DNA of 13,358 nt, taken from the NCBI GenBank assembly GCA_964421085.1, contig CAYQVO010000057.1, positions 1-13,358 of the forward strand. The letters are read 5' to 3'. How positions within the stretch are numbered: the stretch's first letter is position 1; every line of letters begins with the position of its first letter. Of the stretch, positions 5,882-12,244 are shown piece by piece. Below the pieces are notes generated by a model, which had not been told where the DNA came from, searched no databases, and saw only the letters and a list, made by a program, of their open reading frames with translations. The translations under genes were made by a program, and so were the position numbers. The stretch comes from CAYQVO01 sp964421085. Its GTDB lineage: Bacteria; Bdellovibrionota_C; UBA2361; CAYQVO01.

Positions 5882-6844
5882 TCACATCGCGCTGTCATTA
5901 TCACTTTCGCTGAAGCTGCCGCCTTGACAACTGCTTCCAACTTCCCTCGCTTTATGGGCAACGAGGAGTGCGTCCGTCCTTTTTCCGCACTGATAAAAAG
6001 CTTCAGCGAGAACATGCATCGAGTGCGGATGCTTCCACTGACTCACCCGGCATGCGTTTGACGCAAGCTGAAGGGCATATTCAGGGGCCCGTGTGGGCCC
6101 TTCGGTAAGATAGGATTCTGCAAGCAGGGTCTGAACTTTGGGATGCTGAGGACTCACGCTCAGCGCTTTCCTGAGATACTTGCGGGCGTGTTCCGTGCTT
6201 CCGTCGCGCAGCAGAAGTTCGCCCATGACAACGAATGCCTCGATTGGTGTGCGCTGCTCAAGGCAAAGCCGTGCAAGCGCGCTTCTTGCTCTATGCCTGT
6301 TCCCCTTGATCAGATCATAACGGGCAAGGGCCGTTCTCAGTAACGGAGTGCTGCTTCTCGATGTGTTGAATTGTCTCGCGAGCGAGTAAGCCTCATCCAC
6401 TCCCTGGCTCGATTCACCGCATTCAAGCGCCGCAAGAAGATAGAGACCTGCAATCTCGGCATCGGGTCGCGTGCGCGACATGCACTCTTTAATTGCTGAC
6501 ACGGCATCCTTCGGCCTGCAGAGCCAGAGATCAAGCTTTGTAAGACGAACGTATGTGTCCCTTCTCGACGGGTCTTCCCGGACGGCCTTTTCAAGTGTCA
6601 GCACCGCATCTCTGAACTGGCCGGTCTTACAGAGACAGTGAGCAAGCTTTGCGGCGGCGGCAATCCGGGCCGGATGACGCGAAGCGGTTGCAAGACCAAG
6701 TCTGTAGTACTCCACGGCATCAGGAAACCGGCCCTTTTCAAATAGCACCTCGGCTTTTATCCAGCTCCTGACTGGAAGCGCACGCCACGTTCTGACCCAG
6801 TTCCACCAGGTACGTATATGACTGTGTTTACTGAATAAAAACAT
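5882..6844 (-). CDS. Tetratricopeptide-repeat protein
   Basis: The 320-residue protein is made largely of TPR helix pairs, which scaffold protein-protein contacts; no enzymatic domain is visible. Repeat-like units can be seen at about 27-57 (IKAEVLFEKGRFPDAVEYYR), 62-95 (LAHCLCKTGQFRDAVLTLEK), 130-160, 204-236 (MGELLLRDGSTEHARKYLRK) and 274-303 (LAEAFYQCGKRTDALLVAHK). The first 25 residues are aromatic and basic (TWWNWVRTWR) without a clear signal peptide, so it may be cytoplasmic or peripherally membrane-bound. The C-terminus is a short Ser/Asp-rich tail. It lies 78 bases downstream of prfC on the same strand and may be cotranscribed with it. Partner and function are unknown. Confidence 0.85.
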   Translation of the reverse strand: MFLFSKHSHIRTWWNWVRTWRALPVRSWIKAEVLFEKGRFPDAVEYYRLGLATASRHPARIAAAAKLAHCLCKTGQFRDAVLTLEKAVREDPSRRDTYVRLTKLDLWLCRPKDAVSAIKECMSRTRPDAEIAGLYLLAALECGESSQGVDEAYSLARQFNTSRSSTPLLRTALARYDLIKGNRHRARSALARLCLEQRTPIEAFVVMGELLLRDGSTEHARKYLRKALSVSPQHPKVQTLLAESYLTEGPTRAPEYALQLASNACRVSQWKHPHSMHVLAEAFYQCGKRTDALLVAHKAREVGSSCQGGSFSESDNDSAM

Positions 6845-6922
6845 ACTCGGGCTGCACAGATTAAACTGTCCTGCAGATGTATCAGCAGGGATGTCTGTTC
6901 TGCTTCAGGGAAACAGGAGGTT

Positions 6923-8524
6923 TTACGCCAGGAAATCCTCGAATTGATGGCCGGGATTCCGCTCGAGCAGATAGCGTCTCTCCCATTCCCCTGAAAACAG
7001 CACAAGGACGCGTCCATCCTTATCACGGGCAAGGAGACAGTTCTGAGTTCTTTTGAAGGTCTCCGGATCTCCGATGAGAAACGCGCAGTACTTAACCGCG
7101 AGAGGTTCAATTACTGAGTCGACTTTATACTCGTCCTTGAGCCTGTACTGAAGAACATCGAACTGGAGCTGCCCGACTGCGGCCACGTACGAGGACGCAA
7201 ATCCGTTTTCATATGGATAAAGAATCTGCACTGTGCCTTCATCGGCAAGCTGCGAAAGTCCCTTCTCGAAAGCTTTGAGCTTCATTACATCGGCAGGACG
7301 CACCTTCGCCACAAGTTCCGGCGCGAACTTCGGCATCGGTTTAAACCGGAATCCCTGCTCGAGCGCAAGCGTATCTCCGATGGCGAACGCGCCCGGATTA
7401 TTCACCCCGACGATATCGCCGGGATACGCGTACTCGACAGTGCTGCGATCTCTCGCCACCATGCTGAAGGAGCGGGCAAGCCGAATTTCTTCGCCGGTCC
7501 TTCCGTGACGAATAGTCATGTCCCGCTCGAATCGTCCTGAGCATACACGCAGAAACGCCATGCAGTCCCGGTGTCTCGGGTCGATATTTGCCTGAAGTTT
7601 GAAAACAAACGCCGAAAACGGTTTTTCCGCAGGATTGATGATTTGCTCTGTTCCATCGGCCGTGACGACCGGCATCGGCCTGGGTGGCGGCGCAAGTTCG
7701 ACAAACCGGTCGAAAAAAGGCTCGACCCCGAAGTTGGTGAGGGCTGAGCCGAAAAACACCGGAGTCATCTTCCCTGCAAGAAATTCCTCCTGGCTGTACT
7801 GCGCTCCTGCTATTGAAACAAGCTCCAGATCGTCTTCGAGACGCTTCAGAACGTCGACGCTGATTGCGCCGCTCCCTGCAGCCTCATCAATGGTCATCCG
7901 GCGATGAACGGACTTTGCTCCGCTGTCCGCCCGTTCGAACATTGTAACAAGCCTGGTTCTGCAGTCGGCCACCCCGACAAATTCCCGCGCAAAACCGACA
8001 GGCCAGTCCAGAGGCACTGCATGAATGCCCAGAACCTCTTCGATTTCATGAAGCAGGTCGAGAGGCTCTTTGCTCGGAAGGTCCATCTTGTTGATGAAGC
8101 TGAGAATGGGAATCCCCCGCATCCGGCATACAGTGAATAGTTTCCGTGTCTGAGTTTCCACGCCTTTTGCCGCATCAAGCACCATTACTGCGCTGTCAGC
8201 CGCCGTGAGTGTCCGGTAAGTGTCTTCGCTGAAGTCCTGATGGCCCGGTGTATCGAGAACATTTATGACAGCATCCTTGTACGGGAACTGCATCGCGGAA
8301 GCGGAGATTGAAATCCCCCTCTCCTGTTCAAGCCCCATCCAGTCTGAACTCGTTGCTTTGCCGCCTTTTCTTGCGCGCACCATGCCCGCCGTGCGGATCA
8401 TGCCCGAATAAAGGAGAAGCTTTTCTGTCAGCGTTGTTTTTCCCGCGTCCGGATGGCTTATAATTGCGAATGTCCGCCGAAGCCTGGTTTCTTTTTCTAT
8501 TTCAGATTGAAGATGAGGATCCAT
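6923..8524 (-). CDS. prfC: Peptide chain release factor 3 (RF3)
   Basis: RF3 is a translational GTPase that drives RF1/RF2 off the ribosome after peptide release. At 533 residues it matches the E. coli protein (529) in length. G motifs are in order: G1 HPDAGKTT (24-31), the G2 region with QERGISIS (67-74), G3 DTPGHQDF (91-98) and G4 NKMD (145-148). The SGMIRTAGMVRAR segment and the later domains, including the C-terminal VGQLQFDVLQYRLKDEY element typical of RF3, are present. Its ATG lies inside the 3' end of psd (23-base overlap), which suggests translational coupling. RF3 and the downstream tmRNA act at related points in translation, though their proximity may be coincidental. The gene appears intact. 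Confidence 0.97.
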   Translation of the reverse strand: MDPHLQSEIEKETRLRRTFAIISHPDAGKTTLTEKLLLYSGMIRTAGMVRARKGGKATSSDWMGLEQERGISISASAMQFPYKDAVINVLDTPGHQDFSEDTYRTLTAADSAVMVLDAAKGVETQTRKLFTVCRMRGIPILSFINKMDLPSKEPLDLLHEIEEVLGIHAVPLDWPVGFAREFVGVADCRTRLVTMFERADSGAKSVHRRMTIDEAAGSGAISVDVLKRLEDDLELVSIAGAQYSQEEFLAGKMTPVFFGSALTNFGVEPFFDRFVELAPPPRPMPVVTADGTEQIINPAEKPFSAFVFKLQANIDPRHRDCMAFLRVCSGRFERDMTIRHGRTGEEIRLARSFSMVARDRSTVEYAYPGDIVGVNNPGAFAIGDTLALEQGFRFKPMPKFAPELVAKVRPADVMKLKAFEKGLSQLADEGTVQILYPYENGFASSYVAAVGQLQFDVLQYRLKDEYKVDSVIEPLAVKYCAFLIGDPETFKRTQNCLLARDKDGRVLVLFSGEWERRYLLERNPGHQFEDFLA

Positions 8525-9380
8525 TTGTCAGTATAAGTCTCTCGCCAAAACGAATCGTTCCCGGGTTCCTCAGCAGTGTGTCGCTCCTGCACAACGGAGA
8601 ATCATGCTCCACAAGCACAATAACGCTCGAGCCAAGATGAAATGTTCCAAGGCGCTCGCCCGCCCTGATTTCCTTTCCCGGATGATATTGTGAGGAAAAT
8701 CCTCCGGGACTTCTCTTCGAGAACAAATCGTTAGTGACAAAATTATCATAAGTTACGGAAATACGCCCCACATTGAAGGCTCCGACCATCACAACCGCGA
8801 CGAAGCCGGCCGTCCCGCTCTTTATGAACGTCACAACGCGCTCGTTTCGGACGAAAACGCCTTCGATACGACTGAGGGACCACTCATTTACCGGCCACAG
8901 ATGGCCCGGGATACAGCGGGCTTCGACAATTTGTCCGCTCACAGGAGAGTGAACATGGTGATAGTCGCGGGGGGAGAGGTACAGGCTGAAAAATAATCCG
9001 CCCCCGAAAGCGCCGGCATATCTCTCATTTCCCAGAAGATCGCTTACCGTGTATGAGACTTCTTTTACCTGCGGCAGATAGACTCCTTCAACCCGCCCGC
9101 AGTTTCTTAAAACCCCGTCGACAGGGCTCACAAAGTCTCCTGCCACCGGTCTGCGTCCGGGTTTAAGCTCACGCGTGAAAAAAGCGCCGATCGATGGGTA
9201 GTCGGAAACATTTCCTGCCGCTTCGGCCTCATCAATCCGGTAAAGAGCGGAAAACGCCTTAATGCAGGGTATCGCGAGAAAAGACGGGAGTTCCACATGG
9301 AGGAGCTTTCCCGCAATAAAGCTCACAAGCTTTTTCGGGAGCAGAAAAAGAAGATAACAAAAAGTGTCGCGAAACCTCAT
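8502..9380 (-). CDS. psd: Phosphatidylserine decarboxylase proenzyme
   Basis: This enzyme makes phosphatidylethanolamine from phosphatidylserine at the inner membrane. It is a self-cleaving pyruvoyl enzyme. From the ATG at 9380 it has 292 residues, comparable to the E. coli type. The autocatalytic triad is visible as D88 in SPVDG, H144 in YHHVHSP and S251 in HLGSS, at almost the same positions as in E. coli (90, 147 and 254). Cleavage between G250 and S251 would give the beta chain and a 42-residue alpha chain. The motif is LGSS rather than the common bacterial LGST. The frame is open upstream to 9452, but those 24 residues are Arg/Gly-rich and unlike the family. A GGAAAGGA lies about 12 bases upstream of the chosen ATG. 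It overlaps prfC and is divergent from the SGNH hydrolase gene. Confidence 0.93.
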   Translation of the reverse strand: MRFRDTFCYLLFLLPKKLVSFIAGKLLHVELPSFLAIPCIKAFSALYRIDEAEAAGNVSDYPSIGAFFTRELKPGRRPVAGDFVSPVDGVLRNCGRVEGVYLPQVKEVSYTVSDLLGNERYAGAFGGGLFFSLYLSPRDYHHVHSPVSGQIVEARCIPGHLWPVNEWSLSRIEGVFVRNERVVTFIKSGTAGFVAVVMVGAFNVGRISVTYDNFVTNDLFSKRSPGGFSSQYHPGKEIRAGERLGTFHLGSSVIVLVEHDSPLCRSDTLLRNPGTIRFGERLILTNGSSSSI

Positions 9381-9416
9381 CCGGGTAATAATGTCCTTTC
9401 CGGGGGAAACACTCAA

Positions 9417-9452
9417 GACGCCCCGGCGTCCCCGACGTTGCCCCGGGGGCAA
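9417..9452. repeat. Two adjacent GC-rich palindromes between psd and the SGNH gene
   Basis: GACGCC-CC-GGCGTC (9417-9430) is followed by TTGCCCC-G-GGGGCAA (9438-9452) in the divergent intergenic space. They could be operator half-sites or leader hairpins of the SGNH transcript. The loops are too short for simple hairpins without opening inner pairs. Confidence 0.45.
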
Positions 9453-9474
9453 AGTTCAGGTTAAAGTTCCCCTC

Positions 9475-10500
9475 ATGTCCAGATTGAAGAAATACGGGCT
9501 TAATATCGCGCTCGTCTGCTTCGGCCTCGTCGCCGGGCTTCTTGTCGCCGAGGGTGCCCTGAAAGTGCTGCGGCATTACAAGCGGGGTTCCGAGTTCGAA
9601 AATCTGGAGGAACTCCGCAAGGCGATGGTTCGCAAGCCTGAACAGAGCTCGACTCCGAGGCGCCGCGCCACTCTCGGCGATATGGTGATGCCGAGTCCTG
9701 ATGAGCAGATCATCTACGAGCTGAAGCCCGGGCTTGATCTCAAGTTCATGCGCGCGCAGGTCCGCACGAATTCCTTTGGCATGCGGGGTCCCGAAATTGA
9801 GATTGAAAAGCCTGAGAACACTTTCCGCATCGCGCTGCTCGGCGATTCGTTCGCATTCGGGTGGGGAGTTGAAGAGGAACAGAGCTTCGGCAGAGTCCTC
9901 GAGCGGAATCTCAATACGCTTTTCGGCGGAGGAGTGCATTTTCAGGTGCTGAATTTCGGGGTTCCCGGCTATTCGACTTTCCAGGAGGTTCAGGCATTCA
10001 TTCAGAAGGGATCGTGTTTCAACCCGGACGCCGTGCTTGTTTATTTCGTACAGAATGATTTCGGGCTTCCCTTTTTCGTTCGTGACGTCCGGAACGAGAA
10101 ATCGCAGGGGCTGTTTTCAGCGCTTGAGTTCGCGAAGCTGACGTGGAAGGCCTCCAACCCTGACGCTCAGGAGCAGCTTGCGCAGCTTCAGGGATGGGAT
10201 CCGAACACATCCCTGAAACGGCTCCGCGAGTATCTCGAAGAGCGGGGAGTGCCGTTGTTTGTCGCGATCAATCCGAGGAAATCGCAAAAGATGGATATTT
10301 CCCGCCTCGGCTCAGTCCGGAAGCGGCGTGGCGCGACTATAATCGATCTGCGGGACGGTCTTTTGAGGGCAATGGAGGCGCGGGGCCTCGAGGCAAAGGA
10401 ACTTACGCTGTCGTTCGATCCCCATCCGAGCGCCCTGCGCCACAAGATATATGGCGATCTTCTGACTTCGCACTTCTGGGCCGCAGCCGACCGTTCTTGA
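9475..10500 (+). CDS. Membrane-anchored SGNH/GDSL-type hydrolase
   Basis: This is a predicted serine esterase, lipase or acyl hydrolase of 341 residues. An N-terminal hydrophobic segment at about 8-31 (IALVCFGLVAGLLVAEGALK) would anchor it with the catalytic domain outside the cytoplasm. The SGNH blocks are in order: GDS with S125 (IALLGDSFAFGWG), the block II glycine region NFGVPGYS (161-168), N194 in FVQNDFG, and D315/H317 in FDPHPSALRHK. All four key positions are therefore present. The substrate is unknown; surface glycan or lipid O-acyl groups are plausible. The ATG at 9475 is chosen because the hydrophobic anchor follows at once; the upstream extension to 9364 is Arg/Pro-rich and runs antisense over the psd start. 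It is divergent from psd with about 94 bases between starts. Confidence 0.88.
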   Translation: MSRLKKYGLNIALVCFGLVAGLLVAEGALKVLRHYKRGSEFENLEELRKAMVRKPEQSSTPRRRATLGDMVMPSPDEQIIYELKPGLDLKFMRAQVRTNSFGMRGPEIEIEKPENTFRIALLGDSFAFGWGVEEEQSFGRVLERNLNTLFGGGVHFQVLNFGVPGYSTFQEVQAFIQKGSCFNPDAVLVYFVQNDFGLPFFVRDVRNEKSQGLFSALEFAKLTWKASNPDAQEQLAQLQGWDPNTSLKRLREYLEERGVPLFVAINPRKSQKMDISRLGSVRKRRGATIIDLRDGLLRAMEARGLEAKELTLSFDPHPSALRHKIYGDLLTSHFWAAADRS

Positions 10501-10548
10501 CTCTGACAACGGTGTCGGGGTATTTGTGAGTGTCTTGGCGGGGAGGTG

Positions 10549-10580
10549 CAGGACGTACTTTTTTCGCCGCGAATATTACG
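10549..10580 (+). repeat. 32-base direct repeat, copy 1
   Basis: This copy is identical to the one at 10688-10719 except for C versus T at its sixth base. It contains a run of six T, then CGCCGCGAATATTACG. It is followed by two GC-rich hairpins where the other copy is followed by tRNA-Ala. Confidence 0.85.
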
Positions 10581-10623
10581 AGGGCCAGGGACGGCCCTCG
10601 CGAACGCCGTAACAGGGCGTTCG
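10579..10623. repeat. Two tandem hairpins after repeat copy 1
   Basis: CGAGGGCC and GGCCCTCG (10579-10586 and 10593-10600) form an 8-bp stem with a six-base loop. Immediately after it, CGAACGCC and GGCGTTCG (10601-10608 and 10616-10623) form a second 8-bp stem with a seven-base loop. They could end the SGNH transcript, although no T run follows. Confidence 0.65.
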
Positions 10624-10687
10624 ATGCGAGCGGAGGTTTCAGCATGTTTTCTGCAAACCGAAGCGAGCAGTCCGGCGGCGAAAAGTT

Positions 10688-10719
10688 CAGGATGTACTTT
10701 TTTCGCCGCGAATATTACG
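10688..10719 (+). repeat. 32-base direct repeat, copy 2, abutting tRNA-Ala
   Basis: Second copy, 139 bases downstream of the first, with one mismatch. Its last base is the first base of tRNA-Ala, so it covers the region where the tRNA promoter should lie; GAATAT or TATTAC may supply a -10-like element. The preceding GGCGAAAAGT at 10677-10686 is partly complementary to ACTTTTTTCGCC inside the repeat. Confidence 0.85.
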
Positions 10720-10791
10720 GGCCCATAGCTCAGCTGGGAGAGCGCATCGTTCGCAATGATGAGGTCGGCGGTTCGATCCCGCCTGGGTCCA
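10719..10791 (+). tRNA. tRNA-Ala (anticodon CGC)
   Basis: The acceptor arm GGGCCCA pairs with TGGGTCC (one G-U), followed by discriminator A at 10791. The D arm GCTCAGCTGGGAGAGC is canonical. The anticodon stem-loop CATCG-TTCGCAA-TGATG gives CGC, reading GCG codons. The T arm GGCGG-TTCGATC-CCGCC is canonical. CCA is not encoded (TTC follows). It begins at the end of a 32-base direct repeat. Confidence 0.95.
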
Positions 10792-10931
10792 TTCTCCCCT
10801 TTCCGCTCCCCGTCCGCCTGATCCCCGCATTACAATCCCCCTCTCCTGATCGATGTCATTCCCCGTTCGTGCCCGGCGGGTATAAAAAAAAGAATTGACT
10901 GGCGAGACATGAAATTAACGGGAGAGCAGCG

Positions 10932-11686
10932 ATGGAGGACAGATTGAACGATTCTTTATTATTTGNNNNNNNNNNGGCCTCCTGCTTGGAGCGATCGGAA
11001 TGTATTTCCTTGATCCGGCAGGCGGGCGAAGACGACGCGCGTCAGTAAGAGACAATGCGGCAGGCATCACTTCTGATATCGGCGACGCGCTGGACACAAC
11101 AGGACGGAACATTGCTGATGAGCTGAGGGGTCTTGCGGCCTCGGCGCGCGCGCGCTTCAAACGCGAACCTGTTTCGGATGGAGTGCTTGCCGAACGTGTC
11201 CGATCAAAGCTCGGCAGAAATATTTCACATCCAGGCGAGGTTGAGGTCGAAGTCCTGAATGGAATCATCGTGCTTCGCGGGCCCGTACTGAAAGAGGAAG
11301 TTGACCGCCTGATCTCATGCGTCAGTTCTGTAGCCGGTGTCAAAGAAGTCAGGAGTGAAGTGGAAGTTCACGAGACCGCCGGAGACATTGCTGCGCTTCA
11401 GGAACCCCGCCGGCCGGGAGAGCGCCCCGAAATCCCGCAGAAAAACTGGCCACCGGCCTTCCGCGTGTTCATGGGAAGCCTCGGCGTAGGAGTGCTCGCC
11501 CTCGCAGGAAGAAGTGGTGCGGCGAAATTTTTGACAACGCCTGTCGGCCTCGGAGTTCTCGCCAAAGCGGTGACAAACGCGGACTTTGCAAAACTTGCCG
11601 GTTTCGCGGCCGGAAAGACTCGAGAGCTCGCGTCGGATATTTCATCAAGCAGGCCGGTCCAGGCCGCGAAGGAGATGTTTCACTGA
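10932..11686 (+). CDS. BON-domain membrane-associated protein, interrupted by an assembly gap
   Basis: The 5' end is at ATG 10932 (MEDRLNDSLLF), with GGGAG seven bases upstream as Shine-Dalgarno. After the Ns the frame continues GLLLGAIGMYFLDPAGGRRR, the glycine-rich hydrophobic segment and arginine cluster often seen at the start of such proteins. The BON domain (about residues 59-126 counting from the Met at 11000) has the pattern LAERVRSKLGR, then VEVEVLNGIIVLRGPV, then VAGVKEVRSEVEV; BON domains are thought to bind phospholipid membranes. Two further hydrophobic stretches near 153-170 and 177-194 may cross the membrane. As printed, ten Ns do not keep the two parts in frame (they need one base more modulo three), so the true gap length differs. 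The role is unknown; envelope stress or stability is the usual guess. Confidence 0.8.
10966..10975. other. Assembly gap (ten Ns)
   Basis: Ten unresolved bases lie inside the start of the BON-domain gene. The reading frame across them fails with exactly ten bases, so the number is likely a placeholder. Confidence 0.95.
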
Positions 11687-11706
11687 TTCTGACTGCAGGA
11701 AAAGAA

Positions 11707-11847
11707 ATGAAGAAAAGAAAAGTTCCCCAACCCGGCCCCGATGACGCAAACGAGACCACAAAAGAAGGCCTGCACCGCAGGGAGACTGGACCTGAGAAAC
11801 CAAAGGCGGGAAACATCGATATGCCGAAAGGAAAGCGGCCGAAGTAA
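11707..11847 (+). CDS. Hypothetical 46-residue basic, disordered protein
   Basis: The ORF starts MKKRKVPQPGPDDANETTKE and ends DMPKGKRPK before TAA. It is rich in Lys, Pro, Gly and Glu, lacks hydrophobic stretches, and should be disordered; basic clusters at both ends could contact nucleic acid or membranes. AGGA lies eight bases before the ATG. It follows the BON gene by 20 bases on the same strand and could be its operon partner. It resembles no family I can name. Its shortness leaves real doubt about whether it is expressed. Confidence 0.45.
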   Translation: MKKRKVPQPGPDDANETTKEGLHRRETGPEKPKAGNIDMPKGKRPK

Positions 11848-11885
11848 GAGGAGGTCGCTCCATTCCGGCGCAAACCGAGCGGCGT

Positions 11886-11914
11886 TTGACTTCGAAAAAG
11901 CCTTTGTTTAGTAT
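11886..11914 (+). promoter_or_regulatory. Probable promoter of tRNA-His
   Basis: TTGACT (11886-11891) and TAGTAT (11909-11914) are separated by 17 bases, a good sigma-70 pair (five and four matches). Transcription would begin near 11921, giving a leader of about 75 bases before the tRNA. The leader contains a weak hairpin GCGGTTG/CAACTGC near 11961-11986. Confidence 0.5.
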
Positions 11915-11995
11915 TTTCCGCGCTTTGTTCGAACGGTGGGCGCAGCTTCCACCAGGCAAAGGCGGTTGTCAATATTGGGCAACTGCGAGATTGAC

Positions 11996-12073
11996 GGTGG
12001 GTGTAGCTCAGTTGGTTAGAGCGCCGGATTGTGGATCCGGAGGCCGTGGGTTCAAGTCCCATCTCCCACCCCA
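11996..12073 (+). tRNA. tRNA-His (anticodon GTG)
   Basis: The acceptor GTGGGTG (11997-12003) pairs with CTCCCAC (12063-12069) with one T-T mismatch at the sixth pair. A genome-encoded G at 11996 can serve as G-1 opposite C at 12070, the histidine tRNA identity pair. The anticodon arm CCGGA-TTGTGGA-TCCGG gives GTG. The T arm GTGGG-TTCAAGT-CCCAT is canonical. CCA follows at 12071-12073, but it is also the start of a 15-base inverted repeat arm, so it may come from the adjacent element. Confidence 0.95.
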
Positions 12074-12134
12074 CCTTCGCGCTGCGCGCTTCGGCGGGGT
12101 AAACCCATCTCCTTTTCGTGCAGCGCGAAGGTGG
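12071..12134. repeat. 15-bp inverted repeat starting at the tRNA-His CCA end
   Basis: The left arm CCACCTTCGCGCTGC (12071-12085) and right arm GCAGCGCGAAGGTGG (12120-12134) are perfect complements, with 34 bases between them that include a small GGGT-AA-ACCC hairpin. The left arm starts with the CCA of tRNA-His. It resembles, in position and CTTCGC core, the block at the 3' end of ssrA. A long stable stem like this may also terminate or process the tRNA transcript. Confidence 0.8.
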
Positions 12135-12137
12135 CTC

Positions 12138-12169
12138 CGACGAAGCCATCCTTCAGGATGGCGAAGTCG
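12138..12169. repeat. Second palindrome of the tRNA-His flank
   Basis: GCCATCC-TTCA-GGATGGC (12145-12162) is a perfect 7-bp hairpin. It is extended outward, across a symmetric GAA/GAA internal loop, by CGAC (12138-12141) and GTCG (12166-12169). It lies between the 15-bp inverted repeat and GIY-YIG copy 2. Confidence 0.75.
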
Positions 12170-12219
12170 AGCGGGCAAGCCGAGAATAATTCCAATAGTA
12201 AGCAACTTTCGAAGTGAAT

Positions 12220-12240
12220 CTCCGATTACTATATCGGAGG
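12220..12240 (+). promoter_or_regulatory. Hairpin covering the ribosome binding site of GIY-YIG copy 2
   Basis: CTCCGAT (12220-12226) and ATCGGAG (12233-12239) can form a 7-bp stem with loop TACTAT. The Shine-Dalgarno CGGAGG (12235-12240), four bases before the GTG start, lies in the right arm, so translation would be repressed when the stem is closed. Confidence 0.55.
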
Positions 12241-12244
12241 TCCC

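Noticed and set aside
9259..9939. Minus-strand 226-codon frame between psd and the SGNH gene
   Set aside because: It overlaps both confident genes (psd same strand, other frame; SGNH antisense) and has no motif.
10530..10898. Plus-strand open frame with GPIAQLGERIVRNDEVGGSI
   Set aside because: It is a translation of tRNA-Ala plus the direct repeats; no protein features.
11469..12149. Minus-strand 226-codon frame antisense to the BON gene and tRNA-His
   Set aside because: It contains antisense tRNA translation and overlaps better-supported features.
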